Below are positions 27,652 through 35,315 of a DNA stretch of 35,315 bases, piece by piece. The stretch lies in NCBI GenBank assembly GCA_020161795.1, contig JAIUOR010000008.1:1-35315 (forward strand). The letters are read 5' to 3'. The notes beneath the pieces were generated by a model. That model was given only the letters and a program-made list of their open reading frames with translations, searched no databases and was not told the origin of the DNA. Every line of letters begins with the position of its first letter. Position 1 is the stretch's first letter. Position numbers and translations under genes: made by a program. The DNA is from Actinomycetota bacterium. GTDB lineage: Bacteria > Actinomycetota > Actinomycetes > Propionibacteriales > Propionibacteriaceae.

Positions 27652-28700
27652 GCCCCGGGTTGCGCGTGCTGGTCGCCAGCGACGCGATCGGCCAACTCGA
27701 CTCGCAGGCCGCCGGGGTGGCGCTCGCGCGCGGGTGGGCCGAGCAGGCCCAGGTCGCGGTCGTGCCCCTGGCCGAGGGCGGGCCGGCGCTGGGCGGCGCG
27801 CTGGCCGCGGTGCTGGGCGGGCAGCCGGTCGTCACCGGCACCGGCTGGTGGCTGCGGGCCGGCGACACGCTGGCGGTGGGGCCGGCGGCGTCGGACAACG
27901 GCGCGGAGTGGGATCCGGAGGCCACCTCGCTCGACCTGGGCGCCTGGCTGGACGACTGCCTGGATGCCGGCCCCGTCCCGGGGAGGCTGATCCTCGATCT
28001 CACCGCGGTGACGGCGCTGGACGGTGGAGCCGGGCTCCTGGCCGCGCTGGGAGCCACCGCGAGCGGGGAACTGACCAACGGGCTGGCCGGGTTGGGGGCG
28101 GTCGGCTCGATCGCGCTCGACCGGGTGCGCTCCCGGCTGGCCGGCACCGAGGTGATCGGTGTCGTGCGCGGCGAGGAGATCGGGTTCAGCCTGCTGGGCC
28201 TGCAGGGTGCGTTGGTGCGGCGTGGCTATGCCGCCGGGATCGACCCCACGGAACTGCTCGTGGCCGAGGCCGCCGCGGGGGAGTGGCTGGCCCGGCTGGG
28301 CGTCCCCGACGGGCCCGGCGTCGGCGCCGCCGGCGGTGCGGCGGCGGTCGTCCGGGCTTTGGGCGGACGGGTGGTGCGAGGTGCCGCGCTGGGCGCGGAG
28401 TTGGCCGGTCTGGAGCGAACCCTGGCGCTGGCCGACGTGGTGCTCACCGGCTGCACCTCCTTCCACATCGGCAACTACGGCGGACCGGTCGTCCGGTTCG
28501 TCGCCGACCTGGCGGTGGATGCGCAGCGGCCCTGCCTGGTGTTCGCCGGCGAGTCGAGCCTGAGCCGCCGCGAGATGCGCACCTTCGGCGTCGAGGCGGC
28601 CTACGAGGCGGGAGTCGACGCGCCGCCCGAGGCGCTGACGGCGACGGCCGCCCGCGTGGCGTGGGGGTGGACAGCCTTGTCAGACCGCGGCGTAGACTGA
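27648..28700 (+). CDS. Degenerate glycerate-kinase-like protein
   Basis: A 350-aa protein that follows the fold plan of the GlxK/GarK glycerate 2-kinase family but lacks its key motifs. The start LRVLVASDAIGQLDSQAAGVA replaces the usual APDSFKG-type motif. VVPLAEGGPALGG replaces PLADGGEGT. GVGAAGGAAAVVRALGGRVV matches the AAGGLG segment. LADVVLTGCTSFHIGNYGGP stands where DxVITGEGxxDxQT is expected. ATP or glycerate binding is therefore doubtful, and it may be a non-enzymatic or altered-specificity homologue. The ATG 27648 overlaps the stop of the coiled-coil gene (ATGA); an ATG at 27639 is a second in-frame choice. It ends 140 bases before erpA. Confidence 0.65.
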   Translation: MSPGLRVLVASDAIGQLDSQAAGVALARGWAEQAQVAVVPLAEGGPALGGALAAVLGGQPVVTGTGWWLRAGDTLAVGPAASDNGAEWDPEATSLDLGAWLDDCLDAGPVPGRLILDLTAVTALDGGAGLLAALGATASGELTNGLAGLGAVGSIALDRVRSRLAGTEVIGVVRGEEIGFSLLGLQGALVRRGYAAGIDPTELLVAEAAAGEWLARLGVPDGPGVGAAGGAAAVVRALGGRVVRGAALGAELAGLERTLALADVVLTGCTSFHIGNYGGPVVRFVADLAVDAQRPCLVFAGESSLSRREMRTFGVEAAYEAGVDAPPEALTATAARVAWGWTALSDRGVD

Positions 28701-28840
28701 TCGGTAGTCCACCCACACCCCGGGTTCCCGCGGATCGCGGGCTGGGTCATGGAGTGGGCCTGAGCCGACAGGCAGCGGAATACGCCGGATCGCCAACCGG
28801 TTGACTTCGATAAGCCACGCTGGGAAGGAACCCCAAGACA

Positions 28841-29188
28841 ATGAGTGTTGATCAGATCGCGACCGACGGCATCTCGCTCACCGAGGTCGCTGCGGCCAAG
28901 GTGAAGCAGCTGGTGGAGATGGAGGGCGTCGACGACCTGGCCCTGCGGATCTCCGTGGCCCCGGGCGGTTGCTCCGGCCTGCGCTATCAGCTGGCGCTCG
29001 ACGATCGCGAACTCGACGGCGATGTCACGCGCGACTTCTTCGGTGTGAACGTCGTCACCGACCGGATGAGCGCCCCCTACCTGATGGGCGCGACGATCGA
29101 CTTCGTCGACACCATCGAGCAGCAGGGCTTCACCATCGACAACCCCAACGCCGCCGGCTCGTGCGCCTGCGGTGACTCCTTCCACTGA
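28841..29188 (+). CDS. erpA: Iron-sulfur cluster insertion protein (A-type carrier)
   Basis: A 115-aa A-type Fe-S carrier (HesB/IscA/ErpA family) that passes clusters to apo-enzymes. The three cluster cysteines are present in APGGCSGLRYQLAL and AAGSCACGDSF, spaced as in the family. SLTEVAAAKVKQLVE and FVDTIEQQGFTIDNPNA are further family segments. Ribosome binding site AAGGAA about 12 bases before the ATG. Its placement before ctaC is a familiar actinobacterial order. Likely clients encoded in the window are LipA and PurF, but that is inference. Confidence 0.92.
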   Translation: MSVDQIATDGISLTEVAAAKVKQLVEMEGVDDLALRISVAPGGCSGLRYQLALDDRELDGDVTRDFFGVNVVTDRMSAPYLMGATIDFVDTIEQQGFTIDNPNAAGSCACGDSFH

Positions 29189-29322
29189 CGGGCCGCGAAC
29201 TCGGGCTCGGGCCGTGGTGCGAACGTGAGGAGCCGCACGATGCGCGACCGGTCGAGCCCGGCATCTCGCCACCTGATTAGTTTTGCCCATCGTGCCGCGT
29301 CGACCAGCGCGGCGCGGTGGGC

Positions 29323-29346
29323 GCTTGCGTTATCGTGCCAGCAAGC
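29323..29346. promoter_or_regulatory. Inverted repeat over the probable ctaC promoter
   Basis: GCTTGC (29323-29328) and GCAAGC (29341-29346) flank TATCGT (29331-29336), which fits a TANNNT -10 box. The arms would straddle the -10 and the start of transcription, the place where an operator would sit. The arms are short, so chance is possible. Confidence 0.3.
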
Positions 29347-29376
29347 AAACTGGTTCGCGACGTGAAAGGCAGACAG

Positions 29377-30246
29377 GTGGGTCTGTTGAACAACCACGCG
29401 GGGACGCGCTGGACGCTACTCGGCATGGCCGGGCTGGGCGCCCTCCTGCTCTCCGGGTGTAGCGCCGATACTGCGGCCCAGTGGCAGCGGTGGGGCCTGC
29501 CCGAGGCGGCCAGCGACCGGGCCGAGCACATCGGCAGCCTGTGGAACGGAGCCTGGATCGCGTCGATGATCATCGGCGTCTTCGTCTGGGGCCTGATCGG
29601 CTGGGCGGCCTTCCGGTACCGCCGCGGCAGGAACGTCGCCGCCGGCCACGCGCCGCGCCAGTCGCGCTACAACCTGCCGCTGGAGATCCTCTACACCCTG
29701 GTGCCGTTCCTGATCATCGGCGTGCTGTTCTTCTACACCGTCCAGACCCAGAACAACGTCCTGGCCAAGGAATCAAACCCCGACCACACCGTGAACGTGA
29801 TCGGCCAGAAGTGGTCGTGGACCTTCAACTACATGGAGGCTGACAACCCCGAGATCGGGGTGGTGCTGAACACCAAGGGCACCATCAACGAACTGCCCGA
29901 TCTCTACCTGCCGGTCGACAGGTCGGTGCGGTTCAACCTGGCCTCCGCCGATGTGATCCACTCGTTCTGGATCCCGGACTTCTACTTCAAGCTGGACGTC
30001 ATCCCCGGGCACCCGAACTCCTTCGACGTCACACCGACCAAGGTGGGCACCTACACCGGCCGCTGCGCCGAACTCTGCGGCACCTACCACGCGGCGATGC
30101 TCTTCAACGTCCATGTCGTCAGCGAGGAGGAGTTCCTCGCCCACCTGCGCGACATCAAGGCGGTCGGGGGTGACCGGATCGGCGAGATCGTCGCGCCGGA
30201 GTACCCGAACACCGTTCCGACGGTACCCACGAAGGAGCACGGCTGA
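29377..30246 (+). CDS. ctaC: Cytochrome c oxidase subunit II (lipoprotein form)
   Basis: A 289-aa subunit with the CuA centre that receives electrons from cytochrome c (in actinobacteria from the diheme cytochrome of the bcc complex). The signal has a lipobox LLLSGC (Cys28), so the protein is probably lipid-anchored. Two membrane helices follow (~[20 protein letters not shown] and [19 protein letters not shown]). The CuA domain has the His in [15 protein letters not shown] and the cluster [13 protein letters not shown] (Cys, Glu, Cys, His, Met), plus the aromatic electron-entry segment [12 protein letters not shown] 29377 is preferred; GTG 29362 five codons upstream is also possible. The stop overlaps the ctaD start (TGATG). 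Confidence 0.95.
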   Translation: MGLLNNHAGTRWTLLGMAGLGALLLSGCSADTAAQWQRWGLPEAASDRAEHIGSLWNGAWIASMIIGVFVWGLIGWAAFRYRRGRNVAAGHAPRQSRYNLPLEILYTLVPFLIIGVLFFYTVQTQNNVLAKESNPDHTVNVIGQKWSWTFNYMEADNPEIGVVLNTKGTINELPDLYLPVDRSVRFNLASADVIHSFWIPDFYFKLDVIPGHPNSFDVTPTKVGTYTGRCAELCGTYHAAMLFNVHVVSEEEFLAHLRDIKAVGGDRIGEIVAPEYPNTVPTVPTKEHG

Positions 30247-31946
30247 TGAGTGTGGCACGGGTAGCCATCGACGAGGCTCCGCCCATCGTCGAGCGCCGGC
30301 GCTGGGGCGCGTACGCGATGCGCTTGCTGACCACGACCGATCACAAGCTGATCGGCAACATGTACTTCGTCACCGCGATGGCCTTCTTCGGGGTGGGCGG
30401 CATCCTGGCCCTCATCATGCGGGCCGAGTTGGCTTTCCCGGGTCTGCAGTTCGTCCACTACGAGACCTTCAACCAGCTGTTCACCATGCACGGCACGATC
30501 ATGCTGCTGATGTTCGCGACGCCGATGTTCGCCGGCTTCGCCAACGCGATCATGCCGCTGCAGATCGGTGCTCCGGACGTGGCCTTCCCGCGGATGAACG
30601 CGTTCAGCTACTGGCTGTACCTGTTCGGCTCGCTCACCGCCTGCTCCGGCTTCCTGACCAAGGAGGGAGCGGCCAGCTTCGGTTGGTTCGCCTACGTCCC
30701 GCTCTCGGACGCGGTCAACTCACCCGGCATCGGCGGTGACCTGTGGGTGATGGGCCTGTACGTGATGGGTCTGTCGACCATCCTCGGCGCGGTGAACTTC
30801 GTGACGACCATCGTCACGATGCGGGCGCCCGGCATGACGATGTTCCGGATGCCGATCTTCACCTGGAACATCCTGGTCACCTCGATCATGGTGCTGGTGG
30901 TCTTCCCGGTGCTGGCGGCCGGCCTGCTCGTGCTGGAGGCGCAGCGGTCGATGGGGACGCACATCCTCGATCCCGCGACCGGTGGTGCGATCCTGTGGCA
31001 GCACCTGTTCTGGTTCTTCGGGCACCCCGAGGTGTACGTGATCGCGTTGCCGTTCTTCGGGATCATCACCGAGGTGCTGCCGGTGTTCAGCCGCAAGCCG
31101 GTGTTCGGCTACGTCGGACTGGTGGCCGCGACGCTGGCGATCGGCGCGTTGTCGATCTCGGTGTGGGCCCACCACATGTTCTCCACCGGTGCGATCAACC
31201 TGCCGTTCTTCAGCTTCATGACGTTCATGATCGCGGTGCCGACCGGGGTGAAGTTCTTCAACTGGATCGGCACGCTGTGGGGCGGCTCGATCAGCTTCGA
31301 CACCCCGATGATCTGGGCGCTGGGCTTCCTGACCACCTTCCTGTTCGGTGGTCTCACCGGCATCATCCTGGCCGCGCCGCCGCTGGATTGGCAGGTCACC
31401 GACTCCTACTTCGTGGTGGCGCACTTCCACTACGTGCTGTTCGGCACGGTGGTGTTCGCGATGTTCGCCGGGTTCTACTACTGGTGGCCGAAGTTCACCG
31501 GCCGGATGCTGAACGAGCGGATCGGCAAGCTGCACTTCTGGCTCACCTTCGTGGGTTTCCACACCACCTTCCTGGTGCAGCACTGGCTCGGCGTGGAGGG
31601 TATGACCCGCCGGATCGCCGACTACCTGCCAGGTGACGGATTCACCTTCCTGAACCAGGTCTCCACAGTCGGCGCGTTCCTGCTGGGCATCGCGATCCTG
31701 CCGTTCCTGTGGAATGTGTGGATCTCGCGCAACTCGCCGTTGGTGAACACCGACGACCCGTGGGGCTGGGGACGGACGCTGGAGTGGGCGACCTCGTCGC
31801 CGCCGCCGCGGTTCAACTTCACCAAGCTGCCGCGGATCCGTTCCGAGTCGCCGACCTTCGACCTCAACCATCCCGACGTCGACGACCCGGACTACCCGGG
31901 CAAGCAGTACCTGGCGCCGGTCGAGCGAGGGGAGATCGACAAGTGA
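30246..31946 (+). CDS. ctaD: Cytochrome c oxidase subunit I (aa3 type)
   Basis: A 566-aa integral membrane subunit with 12 membrane helices that binds heme a and the heme a3-CuB centre and reduces O2 to water while pumping protons. Diagnostic pieces: [16 protein letters not shown] (heme a His), [20 protein letters not shown] (CuB His and the cross-linked Tyr), [10 protein letters not shown] (CuB His pair), and [20 protein letters not shown] (heme a3/a His). The Glu of the D-channel in GHPEVY is present. The gene is coupled to ctaC and to ctaF by 1-base and 4-base overlaps. Subunit III (ctaE) is not here; in actinobacteria it usually sits with the qcr genes. Confidence 0.98.
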   Translation: MSVARVAIDEAPPIVERRRWGAYAMRLLTTTDHKLIGNMYFVTAMAFFGVGGILALIMRAELAFPGLQFVHYETFNQLFTMHGTIMLLMFATPMFAGFANAIMPLQIGAPDVAFPRMNAFSYWLYLFGSLTACSGFLTKEGAASFGWFAYVPLSDAVNSPGIGGDLWVMGLYVMGLSTILGAVNFVTTIVTMRAPGMTMFRMPIFTWNILVTSIMVLVVFPVLAAGLLVLEAQRSMGTHILDPATGGAILWQHLFWFFGHPEVYVIALPFFGIITEVLPVFSRKPVFGYVGLVAATLAIGALSISVWAHHMFSTGAINLPFFSFMTFMIAVPTGVKFFNWIGTLWGGSISFDTPMIWALGFLTTFLFGGLTGIILAAPPLDWQVTDSYFVVAHFHYVLFGTVVFAMFAGFYYWWPKFTGRMLNERIGKLHFWLTFVGFHTTFLVQHWLGVEGMTRRIADYLPGDGFTFLNQVSTVGAFLLGIAILPFLWNVWISRNSPLVNTDDPWGWGRTLEWATSSPPPRFNFTKLPRIRSESPTFDLNHPDVDDPDYPGKQYLAPVERGEIDK

Positions 31947-32338
31947 GGCAGGAAGGCTGGACGCTGGCGTTCATCGCCGTCTTCATGGCGGTGGTGGCAC
32001 CGATCTATTGGCTGATGTCCTACGAGGTGATCGGCACCGTCGTACTGATCCTCACCTTCGCCTTCGCCGCGATGCTGACCGTCTACCTGTGGCTCCAGGC
32101 CCGGAAGATGGATCCCCGTCCGGAGGACCGTAAGGACGCCGAGATCATCGAGGGCACCGGAGAGCTCGGCTTCTTCCCGCCGGCGAGCCTGTGGCCGTTC
32201 TGGTGCGCGCTGGTGGTGACGGTGATCGCCCTCGGCCCGGTCTTCGGATGGTGGCTCTCCATCCTGGGCGGCGCGATAGGTATCTGGGGCGTCACCGGCT
32301 GGTGCTACGAGTACTACCGCGGCGACTACCGGCACTGA
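31943..32338 (+). CDS. ctaF: Cytochrome c oxidase subunit IV, actinobacterial type
   Basis: A 131-aa membrane protein with four hydrophobic helices in two pairs ([18 protein letters not shown] and [40 protein letters not shown] and [17 protein letters not shown]). They are separated by a charged loop, [20 protein letters not shown], and the conserved [14 protein letters not shown]. The end [11 protein letters not shown] is typical. This accessory subunit is specific to actinobacterial aa3 oxidases and is found directly after ctaD. The GTG overlaps the ctaD stop in a GTGA. Confidence 0.93.
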   Translation: MRQEGWTLAFIAVFMAVVAPIYWLMSYEVIGTVVLILTFAFAAMLTVYLWLQARKMDPRPEDRKDAEIIEGTGELGFFPPASLWPFWCALVVTVIALGPVFGWWLSILGGAIGIWGVTGWCYEYYRGDYRH

Positions 32339-32346
32339 TCCGCGTC

Positions 32347-32370
32347 CGCTTCCCGGGTCATTCCCGGAGC
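32347..32370 (+). terminator. Possible terminator after ctaF
   Basis: Imperfect hairpin around CCGGG-TCATT-CCCGG with outer CGCT/AGCG pairs, shortly after the ctaF stop and before the next promoter. Weak: two bulges and no T-run. Confidence 0.3.
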
Positions 32371-32382
32371 GCAGGCAGGGGA

Positions 32383-32411
32383 ATGACATCGGTGTGATTT
32401 GCACCTACCAT
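32383..32411 (+). promoter_or_regulatory. Leaderless promoter of the DUF3263 gene
   Basis: ATGACA (-35, 32383-32388), 17-base spacer, TACCAT (-10, 32406-32411), then 6 bases to the ATG at 32418. This is the most complete of the leaderless promoters in the window. Confidence 0.65.
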
Positions 32412-32417
32412 GGGGTC

Positions 32418-32708
32418 ATGTCCGATTCCGTCGCAGTCGCCCTCACCCCGGCCGGTCTCACCGAGTCGCAGGCTGCCCTGCTCGACTTCGAGAAGCACTG
32501 GTGGTCACTGCCGGGCTCGAAAGAGGCGGAGATCCGCGAACGGTTCGACATGTCGACGACCCGCTACTACCAGTTGCTCAACGCGCTGATCGACACCGAG
32601 GCGGCGCTCGCCTACGACCCGCTGTTGGTGAAGCGGCTGCGCCGGCTGCGTGCCGCGCGTCAGAAGGAGCGCACCGCGCGCCGGCTCGGCGTCAACCTGC
32701 GGGTGTAG
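32418..32708 (+). CDS. DUF3263 family protein
   Basis: A 96-aa protein. The core [32 protein letters not shown]... (continuing [21 protein letters not shown]) is the conserved DUF3263 sequence, a small actinobacterial family. The [17 protein letters not shown] part has the look of a helix-turn-helix, and the tail [17 protein letters not shown] is very basic, so DNA binding is plausible but unproven. The ATG 32418 is supported by the promoter 6 bases upstream. Its last 17 bases overlap the end of the convergent HExxH gene. Confidence 0.88.
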   Translation: MSDSVAVALTPAGLTESQAALLDFEKHWWSLPGSKEAEIRERFDMSTTRYYQLLNALIDTEAALAYDPLLVKRLRRLRAARQKERTARRLGVNLRV

Positions 32709-33204
32709 CCGGGCCCGGCGGCGATCCGGCACGGGTCACCAGCCGTCGCAGGGTCTTGAACCCGGCATTGGAGATCGGGCGCTCGTGATATCCGCCGCGC
32801 GCCAGCCCCGCGCCGCGCTCGAAGAGATTGGCCGAGGCCACATCGCCGGTGCGCAGCCAGGACCAGCCGCAGCAGACGAGGTAGGCGGGCAGGAACGGAA
32901 GGCCCAGCAAGCCGGCGTACTGCCAGGCGTGCGCGTTCTCATGGTCGAGCGTCCCCGGATGCCGGATCTCGAGTTCGGCCATGGTCTGCTTGGTGAGGAC
33001 GACCCCGCCGACGGTGAAGGCGCCGGCATTGGGGAAGTCGAATCGGTAGCCCTCGGCGAAGACCAGTGCGCGGGGACCCCAGTGGAGCCGGCCGCGCCCC
33101 AGCGCCGCGATCAGGATGCCGAGCGGGGTGGAGAGATTGAGCACATTCCAGCCGAACCGCGCCCAGTGCGCGGCCGTCGGACGCGTCGGCTGGGTCTGCG
33201 GCAC
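32692..33204 (-). CDS. Putative HExxH membrane-associated metalloprotein of unknown function
   Basis: A 170-aa protein. It carries the zinc-binding motif HENAH in [18 protein letters not shown], followed by a hydrophobic stretch, [16 protein letters not shown] first hydrophobic segment lies near residues 20-40 ([18 protein letters not shown]). A mostly beta region ends in [17 protein letters not shown] before the motif. Similar HExxHxxQY-x-G-x-F-PxY arrangements occur in proteins of unknown function. The GTG 33204 is chosen because CACAAT lies 6 bases upstream, matching the leaderless pattern; no signal peptide is evident. Protease activity is not established. Confidence 0.65.
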   Translation of the reverse strand: MPQTQPTRPTAAHWARFGWNVLNLSTPLGILIAALGRGRLHWGPRALVFAEGYRFDFPNAGAFTVGGVVLTKQTMAELEIRHPGTLDHENAHAWQYAGLLGLPFLPAYLVCCGWSWLRTGDVASANLFERGAGLARGGYHERPISNAGFKTLRRLVTRAGSPPGPATPAG

Positions 33205-33210
33205 GGCTCC

Positions 33211-33216
33211 ATTGTG
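33211..33216 (-). promoter_or_regulatory. Candidate -10 box of the HExxH gene
   Basis: Minus-strand CACAAT, 6 bases (GGAGCC), then GTG 33204. The first base departs from TANNNT. Confidence 0.35.
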
Positions 33217-33312
33217 CGATGCCCCAGGTGTGGCGTGCCAGCCTCCAGAGACGCCTTTGGGCGTCGCACGTCTCCGCGGCTCGTCATCACGCGTCGTTCC
33301 TCGGCGGGACCG

Positions 33313-33339
33313 TTTGCACTCGGTGGGGGAGAGTGCTAA
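33313..33339 (+). promoter_or_regulatory. CIRCE operator 1 (HrcA site)
   Basis: TTTGCACTC, 9-base spacer, GAGTGCTAA: the CIRCE consensus TTAGCACTC-N9-GAGTGCTAA with one change. HrcA repressor binds it and releases on heat or protein-folding stress. TTGCAC inside the left arm and TAAACA at 33337-33342, 17 bases apart, may be the -35 and -10 of the groEL promoter, so HrcA would block RNA polymerase directly. Confidence 0.92.
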
Positions 33340-33347
33340 ACATGGTG

Positions 33348-33374
33348 TTAGCACTCTCAGGCTGAGAGTGCCAC
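33348..33374 (+). promoter_or_regulatory. CIRCE operator 2 (HrcA site)
   Basis: TTAGCACTC, 9-base spacer, GAGTGCCAC: perfect left arm, right arm with two changes at the end. It starts 8 bases after the first CIRCE, so the two operators lie 35 bases apart start to start. Two CIRCE copies before groEL are known in other actinobacteria. Confidence 0.88.
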
Positions 33375-33382
33375 CAGTCTGA

Positions 33383-35104
<1,722 letters not shown>

Positions 35105-35109
35105 TCCGC

Positions 35110-35127
35110 GTACCGCTCCCGCGGTAC
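35110..35127 (+). terminator. First hairpin after groEL
   Basis: GTACCGC-TCCC-GCGGTAC, a perfect 7-bp stem with a 4-base loop, starting 5 bases after the groEL stop. It may protect the mRNA 3' end or act with the next hairpin in termination. Confidence 0.5.
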
Positions 35128-35155
35128 CCATCAGGACGTCTGCGCGCGCAGCACT

Positions 35156-35191
35156 CCACGAGGGCGGTCCCACCCGGGGCCGCCCTCGTGG
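35156..35191 (+). terminator. Strong groEL terminator
   Basis: CCACGAGGGCGG (35156-35167) and CCGCCCTCGTGG (35180-35191) are perfect 12-bp arms around a 12-base loop that itself can pair CCC with GGG. No T-run follows, which is common in actinobacterial terminators. Confidence 0.75.
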
Positions 35192-35315
35192 CATCCGCCG
35201 CCCAACCGCAGCCCCCACTCCATCCGCCGCCCAACCGCAGCCCCCACTCCATCCGCTGCCCAACCGCAGCCCCCACTCCATCCGCTGCCCAACCGCAGCC
35301 CCCACTCCACCCGCC
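35192..35315. repeat. 29-bp tandem repeat array (at least four copies, continues past window)
   Basis: Four complete head-to-tail copies at 35192, 35221, 35250 and 35279, each CATCCGCYGCCCAACCGCAG followed by CCCCCACTC, and the start of a fifth (CACCCGCC). The first two copies have C and the next two T at the single variable position; otherwise they are identical. There are no spacers, so it is not a CRISPR. The unit is not a multiple of three, so a protein-coding repeat is unlikely. The opposite strand is rich in G-runs. Confidence 0.9.

Noticed and set aside
30720..31871. 383-codon open frame opposite ctaD
   Set aside because: Antisense shadow of ctaD; composition is His/Arg/Gln rich, with no recognisable domain.
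35192..35315. CRISPR array
   Set aside because: The repeats are directly contiguous with no unique spacers, and no cas genes are present.

Overview
The window is a stretch of chromosome from a high-GC Gram-positive bacterium, almost certainly an actinobacterium. Actinobacterial families support this: DUF3073, DUF3043, DUF3263 and DUF4191 proteins, the CtaF type of cytochrome oxidase subunit IV, a two-lipoyl-domain SucB-type E2, CIRCE-controlled groEL, and many GTG starts with a -10 box only 6-7 bases upstream (leaderless type). Gene content is compatible with a member of the Propionibacteriales, but I cannot fix the genus from sequence alone. Nearly all of it is core chromosome, densely packed, with many 1-8 base stop/start overlaps. 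I found no tRNA, rRNA, CRISPR array, prophage or biosynthetic cluster, and no gene-free stretch longer than 300 bases.

Layout. 1-145: end of an insertion sequence (IS5-like) that has cut into the 3' end of pabB. 63-2712 (minus): fused aminodeoxychorismate synthase/lyase gene pabB, preceded by a half-length aldehyde-dehydrogenase-like gene. 2806-9411 (plus): purine block purL, DUF4870 membrane protein, purF, purM, DUF3073. 9421-11153 (minus): fructosamine-kinase family protein coupled to a membrane protein. 11288-11470: a small orphan ORF. 11531-19267 (minus): lipoate and 2-oxoacid dehydrogenase block sucB, lipB, secreted FG-GAP protein, lipA, DUF4191, Uup-type ABC-F ATPase. 19392-22769: small conserved protein, then (minus) pepA coupled to a KstD-like flavoprotein. 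22950-25546 (plus): iron-alcohol-dehydrogenase family protein, gcvT, small membrane protein. 25667-27069 (minus): three conserved genes of unknown function, including DUF3043. 27157-32338 (plus): coiled-coil protein coupled to a degenerate glycerate-kinase-like protein, erpA, and the aa3 oxidase operon ctaC-ctaD-ctaF. 32418-33204: DUF3263 protein and a convergent HExxH protein. 33313-35104: groEL behind two CIRCE operators. 35192-35315: a 29-base tandem repeat running off the window.

How the genes work together. purL, purF and purM are steps 4, 1 and 5 of de novo purine synthesis; gcvT and pabB serve folate/one-carbon supply. lipB and lipA make the lipoyl cofactor carried by the two lipoyl domains of SucB and by the glycine cleavage system. 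ErpA is likely to supply Fe-S clusters, which LipA needs and PurF appears to carry. CtaC, CtaD and CtaF are subunits of the terminal oxidase, so the organism can respire aerobically.

I do not see a convincing new multi-gene system. The items most worth a second look are the IS-truncated pabB, the repeated leaderless promoter layout, several degenerate enzyme homologues kept as translated genes, a cloverleaf-like inverted repeat between convergent genes, and the 29-base tandem array after groEL.
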